From assembly GCF_015694345.1 (NCBI RefSeq), contig NZ_JADQDC010000002.1, positions 372,001 to 436,000 on the forward strand: a stretch of DNA of 64,000 nt, in the 5' to 3' direction. The DNA is from Novosphingobium jiangmenense (GTDB lineage Bacteria; Pseudomonadota; Alphaproteobacteria; Sphingomonadales; Sphingomonadaceae). Both the position numbers and the translations under genes were made by a program. Positions 1-9,250 of the stretch are shown here, in pieces. The notes below the pieces were generated by a model. That model was not told where the DNA came from. It saw only the letters and a program-made list of their open reading frames with translations, and ran no database searches. Position 1 is the stretch's first letter; each line of letters begins with the position of its first letter.

Positions 1-907
1 GACAAGTGTCTTCGGCATGCTTCGCGTTGCGCATGTTGAGCGGACCATTCCAGGTGAACGCCTGCCCGTTTCGCCCAGAACGTGTGGGCAGCACACAGTC
101 GAACATGTCGACGCCGCGCTCGACCGCTCCCACCAAGTCGTCCGGCTTGCCGACACCCATGAGGTAGCGCGGACGGTCAGCCGGCAGCTGCTGCGGCGCA
201 AAGTCGAGGGTCGCGAACATCGCCTCTTGCCCCTCGCCCACGGCCAGGCCGCCGATGGCGTAACCATCAAAACCGATGTCGGTCAGAGCATCGGCACTGT
301 ATTTGCGCAGGCCTTCATCGAGCGCACCTTGCTGGATGCCAAACAGCGCCGCACGTTCGGCATGTTCGCCACCAGCATCAAAAGCGTCGCGGCTGCGCCT
401 TGCCCAGCGCATCGACATTTCCATCGACCTGGCAATGACATCGCGTGGCTGATCGGCGCGGGGGCACTCGTCGAAGCACATGACGATGTCGGAGCCCAGC
501 AGCCGCTGGATCTCCATCGAACGTTCCGGGCTCAGCAGATGGCGCGATCCGTCGAGGTGGCTGGCAAAGGTCACGCCCTCCTCGGTGATCTTGCGCAGGT
601 CCGAAAGGCTCATCACCTGATACCCGCCGCTGTCGGTCAGTATCGGGCGATCCCACCCGCCGAACTTGTGCAAACCGCCAAGCCGCGCAACGCGTTCGGC
701 TCCGGGGCGCAGCATCAGGTGGTAGGTGTTGCCGAGGATGATGTCGGCCCCGCTGGCGCGGACGTCTTCCATCTTCATTGCCTTGACCGTCGCAGCGGTG
801 CCGACCGGCATGAACGCGGGCGTGCGAATGTCGCCGCGCATCATGCGGATAGTCCCGATGCGCGCCTTTCCGTCGGTGGCGTGGATATCGAAGGCAAAGC
901 GGGTCAT
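1..907 (-). CDS. tgt: Queuine tRNA-ribosyltransferase (TGT), 3' end cut by window edge
   Basis: Exchanges guanine-34 of GUN-anticodon tRNAs for the queuosine precursor preQ1. About 302 of the usual 375 or so residues are present. The start ATG at 907 gives the usual N-terminus ([16 protein letters not shown]). The family motifs FMPVGT (residues 32-37) and TDSGGYQ (91-97, with the catalytic Asp92) are visible, and [12 protein letters not shown] carries the expected nucleophilic Asp near residue 270. The C-terminal zinc site (Cys-Cys-Cys-His) lies outside the window. queA, the next enzyme of the pathway, sits on the same strand but about 4.3 kb upstream, separated by unrelated genes. The gene diverges from the TSUP gene across 62 bp. 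Confidence 0.95.
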   Translation of the reverse strand, partial: MTRFAFDIHATDGKARIGTIRMMRGDIRTPAFMPVGTAATVKAMKMEDVRASGADIILGNTYHLMLRPGAERVARLGGLHKFGGWDRPILTDSGGYQVMSLSDLRKITEEGVTFASHLDGSRHLLSPERSMEIQRLLGSDIVMCFDECPRADQPRDVIARSMEMSMRWARRSRDAFDAGGEHAERAALFGIQQGALDEGLRKYSADALTDIGFDGYAIGGLAVGEGQEAMFATLDFAPQQLPADRPRYLMGVGKPDDLVGAVERGVDMFDCVLPTRSGRNGQAFTWNGPLNMRNAKHAEDTC

Positions 908-969
908 CGTGCGGCAATCTCGGCAAAAAGAGTGTTGCGGCCCTTAGGCGCAATCGCCAAAGCGCGCAA

Positions 970-1752
970 ATGCCAGACCTGCTGTTGCTTGAACCCGCCC
1001 ACCTCGACCTCTGGTTCTATCCGGCGCTGACGTGCGTTGCGGTGCTCTCGGGCTTCATCGACGCCGTGGCGGGCGGCGGCGGGCTGGTGATGATGCCGGT
1101 GCTGCTGTCCACCCCCCTGCCCCCGCATGTCGTGCTCGGCACCAACAAGATCCAGTCGATGTGCGGCACTTCGATGGCGACGTGGCGTTACCACAAGGCG
1201 GGCCTGTTCAGCTTCCGCAAGAGCGCACCGACCGCGGCACTGGTCTTTGCCGGAGCGATGGCAGGATCATTGGCGATTCAGCACCTTAGCGCCGATGTCC
1301 TCAAGCTGGTCGTGCCTGTATTGCTGATTTCAGTAGCCCTCTACACCGTCTTCTCGCCCGGCATGACCGACGAAGATCGCAAGGGACATCTGTCAGAACG
1401 CGGCTACATGCCGGTGGGGGCGGGCGTTGCGTTCTACGATGGATTCTTCGGCCCCGGCGCCGGGCAGTTCTTCGCGACGACGCTGGTCGGCTTGCGCGGC
1501 ATGGGACTGACACGCGCGACTGGGCTTACGAAATTCCTCAACGTCACCAGCAACATAGCCAGTGTGATCGTGTTCAGCATCGGCGGGCAGGCGATGTGGA
1601 TCCTCGGCCTATGCATGGGCGCTGGCGCGATGACCGGGGCGTGGATTGGCTCGCACTACGCCACGAAATTCGGCGCGAAGGTTATCCGTCCGCTGCTGGT
1701 GGTGGTCAGCATCGGACTTACGGCTCGCCTTGTATGGGGTTGGTTTTCCTAG
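970..1752 (+). CDS. TSUP (TauE/SafE) family membrane transporter
   Basis: 260-residue integral membrane protein of the sulfite exporter TauE/SafE family, which moves sulfur-containing or organic anions across the inner membrane. It shows the family's internal duplication: the N-terminal half has FIDAVAGGGGLVMMPVL followed by LGTNK, and the C-terminal half has a matching glycine-rich stretch (DGFFGPGAGQFF) followed by a TGLTKF segment. Around seven to eight hydrophobic helices are apparent. The substrate cannot be told from sequence. It is transcribed divergently from tgt, and its TAG stop overlaps the TAG stop of the convergent P450 gene. Confidence 0.88.
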   Translation: MPDLLLLEPAHLDLWFYPALTCVAVLSGFIDAVAGGGGLVMMPVLLSTPLPPHVVLGTNKIQSMCGTSMATWRYHKAGLFSFRKSAPTAALVFAGAMAGSLAIQHLSADVLKLVVPVLLISVALYTVFSPGMTDEDRKGHLSERGYMPVGAGVAFYDGFFGPGAGQFFATTLVGLRGMGLTRATGLTKFLNVTSNIASVIVFSIGGQAMWILGLCMGAGAMTGAWIGSHYATKFGAKVIRPLLVVVSIGLTARLVWGWFS

Positions 1753-2939
1753 GGATTCCAGACCAGCGGGATCGCGGTGCAGGCACCGACGTTGCCGCCC
1801 TTCATGGTGACCGGCTTGTTCGGATCGAGCCTGACCTCGGGCATGCCCGCGAGCCATTCTTCAAGGAATACAATCACTTCCATCCGCGCAAGGCCTGCGC
1901 CGACGCAGCGGTGGGCGCCGACGCCCATCGTGGTGTGGCGGATCGGGGCCATGCCACGGTCGAAACGGACCTCCTCCGGCGCGGAAAAGCTTTTCGGATC
2001 AAGGTTATGGAGCACGCTGGGGAGGTAGACGAGGTCCTCTGTCCGGATGGTGACGCCGTCAATCCGGATATCTCCAACTGCATTGCGACTCACGGCAACT
2101 GTCGGGTATCTCCGCATCAACTCATCGGCAACTCCGGGCAACTCTCCGGGGTGATCGCGCATCCATTTCTGGTCCTCGGGATGCCTTGCCAGATGGAACG
2201 CAACCATCCCGATCATCGCAGCGACTGTGTCGAGTCCACCGAACAGAAGATTGCGACACATGCGCCGCGCCTCGTCCACGGTCCACGGCCTGCCGTCGAC
2301 CGGTTCGGACAGGATGCGGCTGAACAGGTCGTCGCCGGGCTGAGCCATGCGCTTCTCGATGAAGGGCCAGAGGTAGTCGTCGGCGGCCTGCTTCAGCTGC
2401 TCCACCGTCATCGATCCGTCGGGGCGCGTGAGCTGGACGCCGAGCTGGCGCAGGCGCGGGCGGTCTTCGAGAGGGACGTCGATCAGGGTGAGGAAAATGT
2501 TCAGGGGCAGGATTTCGGCGAAATCGCTGACGAAATCGCACTTTCCGCGCGGACGCAGGCCTTGGATGAGTTCACGGGCCACTTCGCGCACCTTGGGTTC
2601 GAGCGCGACGACGAAGCGGGAGGCGAGGCCTTTCATCACCGGGGTGCGATAGGCCTTGTGTGCCGCTCCGTCCTCCTGCAGCGGGATGAACTGCATGACT
2701 TCCCCCAGCCCTGGCGTCACCGCAAGGCATTGATTGGACAGCCTTTCGGCATCGCCCCACAGCTCGCGTACAACGTCTCCGCGCGCCGCGATCCAGTGGC
2801 CGCCGTTGGCCGTGGTCCACACCAGACCGGGACCGTCCAGCAAAGTCTTCCACGCCGCGAAGTAATCGCTCTCCACGCCCGGCGGATTGAAGATATCGAA
2901 ATCGACCACGCGGTCGGCCGGAACGTGTGCCGGAATCAT
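1749..2939 (-). CDS. Cytochrome P450, CYP101 (P450cam-like), probably CYP101C type
   Basis: 396-residue soluble P450. The start ATG at 2939 follows a good Shine-Dalgarno (GGGAGGA). The haem signature is VGAHRCVGAGLAR with the Cys345 ligand, the I-helix oxygen motif is GGLDT (234-238), and the K-helix ExxR is Glu273/Arg276. The N-terminal third parallels P450cam (NGGHWIA around residues 45-51, TRPDGSMT around 171-178). From memory it is very close to CYP101C1 of Novosphingobium aromaticivorans, a group reported to bind norisoprenoids such as ionones rather than camphor; this was not checked by search. No ferredoxin or ferredoxin reductase gene is adjacent, so redox partners must be encoded elsewhere. 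It diverges from the CelD-like gene across about 190 bp. Confidence 0.93.
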   Translation of the reverse strand: MIPAHVPADRVVDFDIFNPPGVESDYFAAWKTLLDGPGLVWTTANGGHWIAARGDVVRELWGDAERLSNQCLAVTPGLGEVMQFIPLQEDGAAHKAYRTPVMKGLASRFVVALEPKVREVARELIQGLRPRGKCDFVSDFAEILPLNIFLTLIDVPLEDRPRLRQLGVQLTRPDGSMTVEQLKQAADDYLWPFIEKRMAQPGDDLFSRILSEPVDGRPWTVDEARRMCRNLLFGGLDTVAAMIGMVAFHLARHPEDQKWMRDHPGELPGVADELMRRYPTVAVSRNAVGDIRIDGVTIRTEDLVYLPSVLHNLDPKSFSAPEEVRFDRGMAPIRHTTMGVGAHRCVGAGLARMEVIVFLEEWLAGMPEVRLDPNKPVTMKGGNVGACTAIPLVWNP

Positions 2940-3133
2940 GCTATCCTCCCGTATTCTCTGCTTGCAGGCTAATGGACCGGAGAGGACCGCAAACTGCGCT
3001 TTGTGGCAGGCATGCGAACGAAGCAGTCGAGACAGGAAGGGCAGCCACAAAAACGACAAGCCGTTGCTTGACAGCGACAAAACATTTCTCACAACGAGAA
3101 ACGTGGCTGGGCAATGCGGCGGGGGGCTGCGCC

Positions 3134-4204
3134 TTGGATGTAACTGTTCTTCGCGAACCATCCATGCTGCCTGGAATCCGGGCAGAATGGGAAGAATTGC
3201 ACGCAAGGCATGGCAGCGGATTGCAGTCGACGAGCCCCGCTTATTGTCTGCTGGCCCTCTCGCTCGCCTTGCCGGAAAACGCCTCGCCAGCGTTCGTGAC
3301 AGCACGGAAAGAGGGTAAACTCTGCGGCATCTGGCCCATGTGGCTGGTGAACGAAAGCGGGCGCAAGATCGCACGGCATGTCGGCAACGGCTCGTCGGAG
3401 GAGTATGCCGGGCCTCTGGCTTGCGATGATGCCGCCATCACTGCGATGCTGAAGACGGCGCGTGGGCTTTGCGATGTCCTTCATGCCACCAATGTCAGTC
3501 CGGAATCGCCGTTGGTGCGGGCGGCGAAGGGCTGGCGGGCGCACGCTGCGCTTGTTCTCTCACCGGTAGCGCGATGCAGCGAGGCTGGTTCGTGGGACCG
3601 GTGGCTTGCCGGCAGAACGCGAAGCTTCCGACAGGGCTGGCGCTGGCAGAAACGCCGCTTGGCCGCGCTTGGGGACGTGCGTTTCGGCAAGGTCGAACTC
3701 GCCGAGATCGACGATTTCGTGGACCAGTTGTTCGAACTGAAGTGTCAGTGGCTCTCGGAACGGACGGCGCGGAGTTCCTGGCTGCAGACTCCGCAGGCAC
3801 GCCGGTTCGCCAAGGCCGCGATGGCCGATCCGCAGACGGGACTGGCGGGACATGCGATCTGGAAAGGCGCTCGGCTGGTGGCTGGTGGATTGTGCCTGGA
3901 AGGCAAGGTCCACGACTACATGGTGACCGCATACGATCCTGTTTACGCACAGCATTCGCCCGGACACGTCCTGACCGGCCTGTGCGTTGCGCGCGCTATC
4001 GAGCAAGGCTGCGATTTCGACTTCCGGATCACCCATGATCCCTACAAGATGCGATGGATCGACGAGTTTGCCCCAAGCTTCACCGTTACGTTCGCCAATA
4101 GCGTCCCTGGCTTGATGGCTTTACCAAAACTCTACATGAGGGACGTCAGGCGATGGCTGTCACGCCTGTACCGGAACGGCTTGCGCAGGGCTATGGCACG
4201 ATGA
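3134..4204 (+). CDS. CelD/BcsL-type GNAT-fold protein (first of a pair)
   Basis: Predicted protein of about 356 residues resembling the CelD/FemAB-like GNAT superfamily (Acetyltransf_6 type). These are usually linked to acylation of polysaccharides or cell-wall precursors; the substrate here is unknown. The N-terminus (VTVLREP..LPGIRAEWEELHARHG) is typical of the family. A C-terminal GNAT half follows (LVAGGLCLEGKVHDYMVTAYDPVYAQHSPG, then DFRITHDPYKMRW). I chose TTG 3134, preceded by a G-rich stretch, because longer GTG-started readings add a low-quality N-terminus and this length matches its neighbour; ATG 3164 is an alternative. A weak promoter (TTGACA at 3068-3073) lies upstream. Its stop overlaps the next start as ATGA. 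Confidence 0.7.
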   Translation: MDVTVLREPSMLPGIRAEWEELHARHGSGLQSTSPAYCLLALSLALPENASPAFVTARKEGKLCGIWPMWLVNESGRKIARHVGNGSSEEYAGPLACDDAAITAMLKTARGLCDVLHATNVSPESPLVRAAKGWRAHAALVLSPVARCSEAGSWDRWLAGRTRSFRQGWRWQKRRLAALGDVRFGKVELAEIDDFVDQLFELKCQWLSERTARSSWLQTPQARRFAKAAMADPQTGLAGHAIWKGARLVAGGLCLEGKVHDYMVTAYDPVYAQHSPGHVLTGLCVARAIEQGCDFDFRITHDPYKMRWIDEFAPSFTVTFANSVPGLMALPKLYMRDVRRWLSRLYRNGLRRAMAR

Positions 4205-5220
4205 GCGCCCTGCCCCGCAATGCGCCCAGTTTCAGGGTTGAAGAGATCGACTGGGGTGCAGTCTCCGCCACGGAGTGGGACACGGCCATCCAGTCGGCGA
4301 GAGGGAGTTACCTGCTAGCACATCGGCGCCTGTCCATCTGGCGCCGGTCGCAGCGGGCGCGTGGCGCCAAGGTCCGCGTGCTGAAGCTGCTGGCGAGCGG
4401 ACAGGAAGCGGGGCTGTGCATCGTGCATTCCCGCGACAATATTCACACCTTGCGCGAGAGGCTGCTGCTGTTTCCGGGACAGGAAATGTGGTGGGCGCCT
4501 GCGTTGTCTGCGGTGCTGGAGCACATTGGCAGCGGCACCTATCGCTATGGCCCATCAAGTTCGGTCTCACCTAGCAGAGCGTCAGAGCTTGGTCTTGTCT
4601 CGGGCGTGAGCATTACCGATGCGAAGCCTTACGCGGTCCAGGCCGTGGATTTCAGCCGGTATGGGAGCTGGAACGAGTATCTCTACGACCTCAAGCCGGG
4701 CATCCGCAACGAATGCCGCCGTGCCGAGACAAGGCACGATCTCGAACTCGTCGCCACGTCTGGCCGCGGCATCTGGCGGGCAATCGGACGATTTGTCCTG
4801 CAGTTGCATCGCCAGCCACACCGCAAGGGGCGTCGGCTGGCCGAGTTGCGACAGGTTCTGAGCCTCATCCTGTCCACGGCTACGCTGCGGACCTCGACCG
4901 TGATGTTCACTGCCGCATCAGGGAGCGAGGCGCTGGCAACGCAATACCATGTCGATTTCGGCAGTGATCGCTACTACGCCGCCGGGGCGGCAACGCATAT
5001 GCAGCCCAGCCCGGCGTGGTGGCTGACGATCCAGGCCTTCAAGGATGCGTGGGAGCGGAACCCGAATGGCCGGGTGATTCTGGGCTCGTTCTATCCCCAC
5101 CTGCATGACGGCAAGACCGGCGAAGGGCTGCTCGACTTTCGGAGGCGTTGCAGGGCCATCTCCTTCGAAAGCGAGATACTGGAGTTCAGATTTCAGCGGG
5201 AGGAAGATCAGCCCGTCTGA
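4201..5220 (+). CDS. GNAT-fold (FemAB/CelD-like) protein (second of a pair)
   Basis: 339-residue protein translationally coupled to the preceding gene by an ATGA overlap. An in-frame ATG at 4153 is a longer alternative. The overall plan is like the upstream gene: a variable N-terminal half, then a GNAT-like half with SWNEYLYDLKPGIRNECRR, FTAASGSEALATQYHVDFG and a YYAAGAATHMQPSPAWWLT segment where CelD proteins have their acceptor/CoA region. The pair may form a heterodimer or act in sequence on one acceptor; this is inference. No exopolysaccharide genes lie nearby to indicate the substrate. The gene ends 16 bp from the convergent queA stop. Confidence 0.65.
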   Translation: MSALPRNAPSFRVEEIDWGAVSATEWDTAIQSARGSYLLAHRRLSIWRRSQRARGAKVRVLKLLASGQEAGLCIVHSRDNIHTLRERLLLFPGQEMWWAPALSAVLEHIGSGTYRYGPSSSVSPSRASELGLVSGVSITDAKPYAVQAVDFSRYGSWNEYLYDLKPGIRNECRRAETRHDLELVATSGRGIWRAIGRFVLQLHRQPHRKGRRLAELRQVLSLILSTATLRTSTVMFTAASGSEALATQYHVDFGSDRYYAAGAATHMQPSPAWWLTIQAFKDAWERNPNGRVILGSFYPHLHDGKTGEGLLDFRRRCRAISFESEILEFRFQREEDQPV

Positions 5221-5236
5221 AAACCGGCAGGCTTGT

Positions 5237-6268
5237 TCACGCAGGCAGCAGCAAGCTGGAATCGCCATAGCTGTAGAAGCGGTAGCCATGCGCGATGGCG
5301 TGGGCATAGGCCGCCTGCATCCGATCCAGCCCCATCAGCGCGCTGACCAGCATGAACAGCGTAGATTTGGGCAGGTGGAAGTTGGTCATCAGCCCGTCGA
5401 TGGCGCGGAAGGTGTAGCCGGGGGTGATGAAGATCGAGGTGTCGCCTTCAAACGGGCGGATGACCTTGTCCTCGCCCGCTGCGCTTTCGAGCAGGCGGAG
5501 TGAGGTGGTGCCGACGGCGATCACGCGATTTCCCGCCGCGCGCGCCGCATTGAGGCGATCTGCCGTGGCGGCGTCGATCGTGCCCCATTCGGCGTGCATC
5601 TGGTGATCCGCGGTGTCGTCGGCCTTCACCGGCAGGAACGTACCGGCGCCCACGTGCAGGGTGAGGGTTTCGGTGCAGATGCCTCGGGCCGCAATCGCTT
5701 CCATCAGGCGCGGGGTGAAGTGGAGCGCGGCGGTGGGGGCGGCGACGGCCCCGTCCTTGGCCGCGAACATGGTCTGGTAGTCTTCACGATCCTGCTCGTC
5801 CGTCGGTCGCTTGCCTGCGATGTAGGGCGGCAACGGCATCTGCCCTGCCCGCTCGAGCAGGACTTCGACCGGCTCTTCGCCGGGGAAGAACAGGGTCCAG
5901 CTGCCATCGGCAAAGCGGCTTTCGGCGTGAGCGGTGACGCCAGCGCCGAAGCGGATCTCGTCGCCCTCGCGCAGGCGCTTGCCGTTGCGGACGAAAGCCT
6001 GCCAACGGCGCAGGTCAATGCGCTTGTGGAGGGTGGCGCCGATACGGGCTTCGCCACGCTGACCTTCGAGTTGGGCGGGAATGACGCGCGTATCGTTGAA
6101 CACCAGCACGTCGCCGGGGTTGAGCAACGACGGCAGGTCGAGCACGGTCAGGTCCCTGAACGCGCCTTCCGCCCCCACGCCAAGCAACCGCGCGGAATCG
6201 CGAGGCCGAGCCGGACGCAGGGCAATGTTTTCCTGAGGCAGTTCGAAGTCGAAAAGGTCAACGCGCAT
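5237..6268 (-). CDS. queA: S-adenosylmethionine:tRNA ribosyltransferase-isomerase
   Basis: 343 residues, full length for QueA. It transfers and isomerises the ribosyl group of SAM onto preQ1 in tRNA to make epoxyqueuosine. Recognisable blocks are the N-terminal [54 protein letters not shown] and [17 protein letters not shown]. It lies at the end of the leftward run xseB-ispA-coaD-ppi-queA, 41 bp below the isomerase start. tgt, commonly its direct neighbour, is displaced to the far side of the P450/GNAT block. Confidence 0.97.
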   Translation of the reverse strand: MRVDLFDFELPQENIALRPARPRDSARLLGVGAEGAFRDLTVLDLPSLLNPGDVLVFNDTRVIPAQLEGQRGEARIGATLHKRIDLRRWQAFVRNGKRLREGDEIRFGAGVTAHAESRFADGSWTLFFPGEEPVEVLLERAGQMPLPPYIAGKRPTDEQDREDYQTMFAAKDGAVAAPTAALHFTPRLMEAIAARGICTETLTLHVGAGTFLPVKADDTADHQMHAEWGTIDAATADRLNAARAAGNRVIAVGTTSLRLLESAAGEDKVIRPFEGDTSIFITPGYTFRAIDGLMTNFHLPKSTLFMLVSALMGLDRMQAAYAHAIAHGYRFYSYGDSSLLLPA

Positions 6269-6309
6269 GGGCGCGCCCTAGCCGCAATCGGGCGAGGATT
6301 CGAGACCCC

Positions 6310-6990
6310 TTAGTTTGACTTAGAATTGCTGAGCATGTCGGCCGTGATTGCGGCAGGCGCTGCTGGCGCGACGGGCGCCGGGGCTGCCTTGTTGTCAGCG
6401 GCAATCGATGCCTGGACGATCCTGGTCGGGTTCTGCGGCGGTTCGCCACGCACGATCGCGTCAACGTAGTCCATCCCGGCGATCACGCGGCCGAAGTTCG
6501 TGTACTTGTGATCCAGCGCGAAGCGCGGATAGAACACGATGAAGAACTGGCTGTTGGCCGTGTTCGGCTCGTTCGTGCGGGCCATCGAGACCGAGCCGCG
6601 GACGTGCGGGATCGCGTTGAATTCAGCCGTGAGATCCGGGAGCGGTGAACCGCCCTGCCCGGTACCGGTCGGGTCACCAGTCTGCGCCATGAACCCATCG
6701 ATCACGCGGTGAAAGATGATGCCGTTGTAGAAGCCCTGACGCACCAGAGTCTTGATCCGCTCGACGTGATTGGGCGCCCATTCGGGCATAAGGCGGATGG
6801 CGACGCGGCCACCGTTCGACAGATCGAGATAGACGATGTTCTCGCGGTCAACTGTCTGATCGGCGTTGACGACATAGTTCAGGGGCTTTGGCGCGGGCGC
6901 GGCAGCTTCTTCCTGCTTGTCCTTGGCCATGGCAGGCGAGGCAATCAGGGCAGCGCCAAGCGCGAGTGCGGTGAGAAAGCGCGAAACCAT
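6310..6990 (-). CDS. Exported cyclophilin-type peptidyl-prolyl cis-trans isomerase
   Basis: 226 residues from ATG 6990, which starts a clear signal peptide (hydrophobic core, AMA cleavage around residue 22). A proline/alanine-rich linker follows, then the cyclophilin domain from about residue 48 to 205. Active-site residues are present: FHRVIDGFMAQTGDP carries Arg95, Phe100 and Gln103, and ANSQFFIVF follows. It should catalyse proline isomerisation during folding of periplasmic or outer-membrane proteins. A longer in-frame start at 7050 would bury the signal sequence and is not preferred. The C-terminus is alanine/proline-rich and likely disordered. Confidence 0.92.
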   Translation of the reverse strand: MVSRFLTALALGAALIASPAMAKDKQEEAAAPAPKPLNYVVNADQTVDRENIVYLDLSNGGRVAIRLMPEWAPNHVERIKTLVRQGFYNGIIFHRVIDGFMAQTGDPTGTGQGGSPLPDLTAEFNAIPHVRGSVSMARTNEPNTANSQFFIVFYPRFALDHKYTNFGRVIAGMDYVDAIVRGEPPQNPTRIVQASIAADNKAAPAPVAPAAPAAITADMLSNSKSN

Positions 6991-7087
6991 GGAACAGTCG
7001 AACTCCGGATAGTCTGCAGCGCCGATAGGCTTCTCGCGCTGTCCCTGCAATGAACGATTGCCGTTCTATGTCTGGAAAGAAGACGGG

Positions 7088-7600
7088 TCAGTAGTCGCCG
7101 AGGCGACCGCGCTGCTCTACCCGGGCAACGACCTCGTCACGGATGGTCGGGGTCACGAAATCGGCAATCTCGCCACCGAACAGCGCGATTTCCTTGACGA
7201 GCTTCGAGGCGATCGGCTGCAGGCTGACGTCGGCCATAAGGAACACGGTCTCGATTTCCGAATCGAGCTGCTGGTTCATGCCGGCCATCTGGTATTCGTA
7301 TTCGAAGTCAGCCACCGCGCGCAGGCCGCGCACGATCACCGAGGCGCCCTGGGCGCGGGCGAACTTCATCAGCAAGGCGTTGAAGCCGACGACCTCGACG
7401 TTGTCGATGCCCTGCTCGGCCACTTCGCGGGTGACCATGGCCATGCGCTCTTCCGGCGTGAACATCGGGTTCTTCGACGGATTGGTGGTGACGCCGATGA
7501 TCAGCTTGTCGACCAGCTTGGCGCCGCGCCGGATGATGTCGAGGTGGCCTAGCGTGATCGGGTCGAACGTGCCCGGATAGACGCCGATGCGCTGCACCAT
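7088..7600 (-). CDS. coaD: Phosphopantetheine adenylyltransferase
   Basis: 170 residues. Catalyses the fourth step of coenzyme A synthesis, ATP plus 4'-phosphopantetheine to dephospho-CoA. The nucleotidyltransferase signature GTFDPITLGH (10-19, with the TxGH motif) and NPSKNPMFTPEERMAM are clear. The ATG overlaps the TGA of ispA by one base (TGATG), so translation is probably coupled. A gap of 97 bp separates it from the isomerase gene. Confidence 0.97.
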   Translation of the reverse strand: MVQRIGVYPGTFDPITLGHLDIIRRGAKLVDKLIIGVTTNPSKNPMFTPEERMAMVTREVAEQGIDNVEVVGFNALLMKFARAQGASVIVRGLRAVADFEYEYQMAGMNQQLDSEIETVFLMADVSLQPIASKLVKEIALFGGEIADFVTPTIRDEVVARVEQRGRLGDY

Positions 7601-8496
7601 CAGTGATTCCTCTCGACAATGAAGCGCGCCAGTTCGCGCAGGAGATCGGCTTCGGGGCCGTAGCTCGCCAGAAACTCGATCGCTTGATCAACCAGAATGC
7701 GGGCCTGTTCGCGGGCGCGTTCGGCACCGAGCAGCGACAGGAAGGTTTCCTTGCCCTGGGCCTCGTCCTTGCGGAGCGCCTTGCCGGCGGCGGCTTCGTC
7801 GCCCTCGGCATCGAGCAGGTCGTCGGCGATCTGGAAGGCGAGGCCGATGTCGCGGGCGTAGCCCCGCAAGTGCGTGCGGCCTTCGGGCGGCACCTTGCCG
7901 AGGATTGCGCCCATTTCCACCGAGGCCGACAGGAGCGCGCCGGTCTTGAGCTGCTGCAGGCGGGTGACGGTGGGGAGATCGAAGCTGGAGGTCTCGGCGA
8001 CGATGTCCATCATCTGCCCGCCGCACATGCCGTTCATGCCGCTGGCGGTGGCGAGCGTCCGGATCAGTTCGATGCGGGTGAACGGATCGCCGCTGGTGGC
8101 GGGATCGGACAGGACCTCGAACGCGAAATCGTGGAGCGCATCGCCTGCGAGGACGGCGGCGGCATCGTCAAACGCGAGGTGGACGGTGGGCTTGCCGTGA
8201 CGCAGGGCGTCGTTGTCCATGCAGGGCAGATCGTCGTGGATCAGCGAATAGACGTGGATCGCCTCGACCGCGGTGCCGACGCGCACGGCGGCATCTCGGG
8301 ACACGCCGAACAACGAGGCGGTTGCGCAGACCAGTAGTGGGCGGACGCGCTTGCCGCCGCCGATGGTGGCATAGCGCATGGCCTCGACCAGCCGGTCGCG
8401 CGGGTCACCGGGAACGGGCAGGAGCAGGTCGAAGCTCTTGTCGATGTCTTCGGCGATGGCCTTCAGCGCAGGCTTGAGCAGACCGGTTTCGGCCAT
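7600..8496 (-). CDS. ispA: Short-chain polyprenyl diphosphate synthase (farnesyl/geranylgeranyl type)
   Basis: 298 residues from ATG 8496, preceded by GGAG at good spacing; a TTG at 8514 is a weaker alternative. Makes the C15 (or C20) prenyl diphosphate used for quinone tails, undecaprenyl carrier and carotenoids. The first aspartate-rich motif is DDLPCMD (88-94), typical of bacterial IspA, and the second is IADDLLDAEGD near the C-terminus. GGGKRVRP (47-53) binds the diphosphate. It follows xseB by 14 bp, the widespread xseB-ispA arrangement. Product chain length cannot be set with certainty from sequence. Confidence 0.93.
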   Translation of the reverse strand: MAETGLLKPALKAIAEDIDKSFDLLLPVPGDPRDRLVEAMRYATIGGGKRVRPLLVCATASLFGVSRDAAVRVGTAVEAIHVYSLIHDDLPCMDNDALRHGKPTVHLAFDDAAAVLAGDALHDFAFEVLSDPATSGDPFTRIELIRTLATASGMNGMCGGQMMDIVAETSSFDLPTVTRLQQLKTGALLSASVEMGAILGKVPPEGRTHLRGYARDIGLAFQIADDLLDAEGDEAAAGKALRKDEAQGKETFLSLLGAERAREQARILVDQAIEFLASYGPEADLLRELARFIVERNH

Positions 8497-8510
8497 GGCG
8501 GGTGCTCCGA

Positions 8511-8774
8511 TCAACCCTGGGTTTCGTCGAACGGGCGCAGGCCCTGCGGCTTTCCGTCACGGTCGGCGACGATGGCCTCGATCCGTGCCTGCGCCGCATC
8601 GAGGCGCGCCTGGCAGTGCGCTCGCAAGGCATCGCCGCGGGCGTAGAGATCGATGGATTCATCCAGCGGGGCATCGCCGCTTTCCAGCCGCCGAACGACG
8701 GTTTCGAGTTCCTTCAGCGCCTCTTCGAAGCTGAGGCCAGCGAGATTTGATGCAATGTCAGGTCCGGTTCCCAT
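8511..8774 (-). CDS. xseB: Exodeoxyribonuclease VII small subunit
   Basis: 87 residues. Small helical subunit that binds XseA to form exonuclease VII, a single-strand DNA nuclease. [34 protein letters not shown] is the family signature region. ATG 8774 gives the normal family length; a longer reading from 8846 adds a non-conserved stretch. It is first in the xseB-ispA-coaD run and diverges from the DUF2177 gene across 70 bp. Confidence 0.93.
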   Translation of the reverse strand: MGTGPDIASNLAGLSFEEALKELETVVRRLESGDAPLDESIDLYARGDALRAHCQARLDAAQARIEAIVADRDGKPQGLRPFDETQG

Positions 8775-8844
8775 TGGGGCAGCATTGACGGGGCCATGGG
8801 GCGCGGTCAAGCTTCGATCCGCAACAAGCCGGGGACCCGAGGCC

Positions 8845-9240
8845 ATGCAATACGTAATCGCCTATGTCGCAGCCGCCGTGGTGTTTGGCGCGATGGATGC
8901 CGTGTGGCTGGGCTGGGCCGGGTCGAAGCTCTATCGGCCTGCGCTGGGCGATCTGCTGGCGCCGCAGTTCCGGGCGGGACCGGCGGTCGTGTTCTATGTG
9001 CTGTATCTCGCCGGGATGGTGTGGTTCGCGGTCCGGCCGGGCCTTTCGCAGGGGCTTGGCGCAACGGCACTCAATGCCGCGATCCTCGGTGCGATGTGCT
9101 ACATGACCTATGACCTGACCAGCCAGGCCGTGCTGGCGCGGTGGCCCGTCCACGTGACGGTGATCGACGTGATCTGGGGGACCTTCGCAACGACAGTGGC
9201 GGCTACGGTCGCGACATGGGTGGCACTCAAGTTCGCCTGA
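8845..9240 (+). CDS. DUF2177 family small membrane protein
   Basis: 131 residues with about four transmembrane helices, starting [24 protein letters not shown]. The helix-one DAVWL motif and the [15 protein letters not shown] segment are characteristic of DUF2177 proteins, whose function is unknown. ATG 8845 is preceded by GAGG and removes an unrelated N-terminal extension running through the xseB start. It lies 42 bp upstream of purL on the same strand and may share its transcript. Confidence 0.8.
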   Translation: MQYVIAYVAAAVVFGAMDAVWLGWAGSKLYRPALGDLLAPQFRAGPAVVFYVLYLAGMVWFAVRPGLSQGLGATALNAAILGAMCYMTYDLTSQAVLARWPVHVTVIDVIWGTFATTVAATVATWVALKFA

Positions 9241-9250
9241 CAGGACTAGC

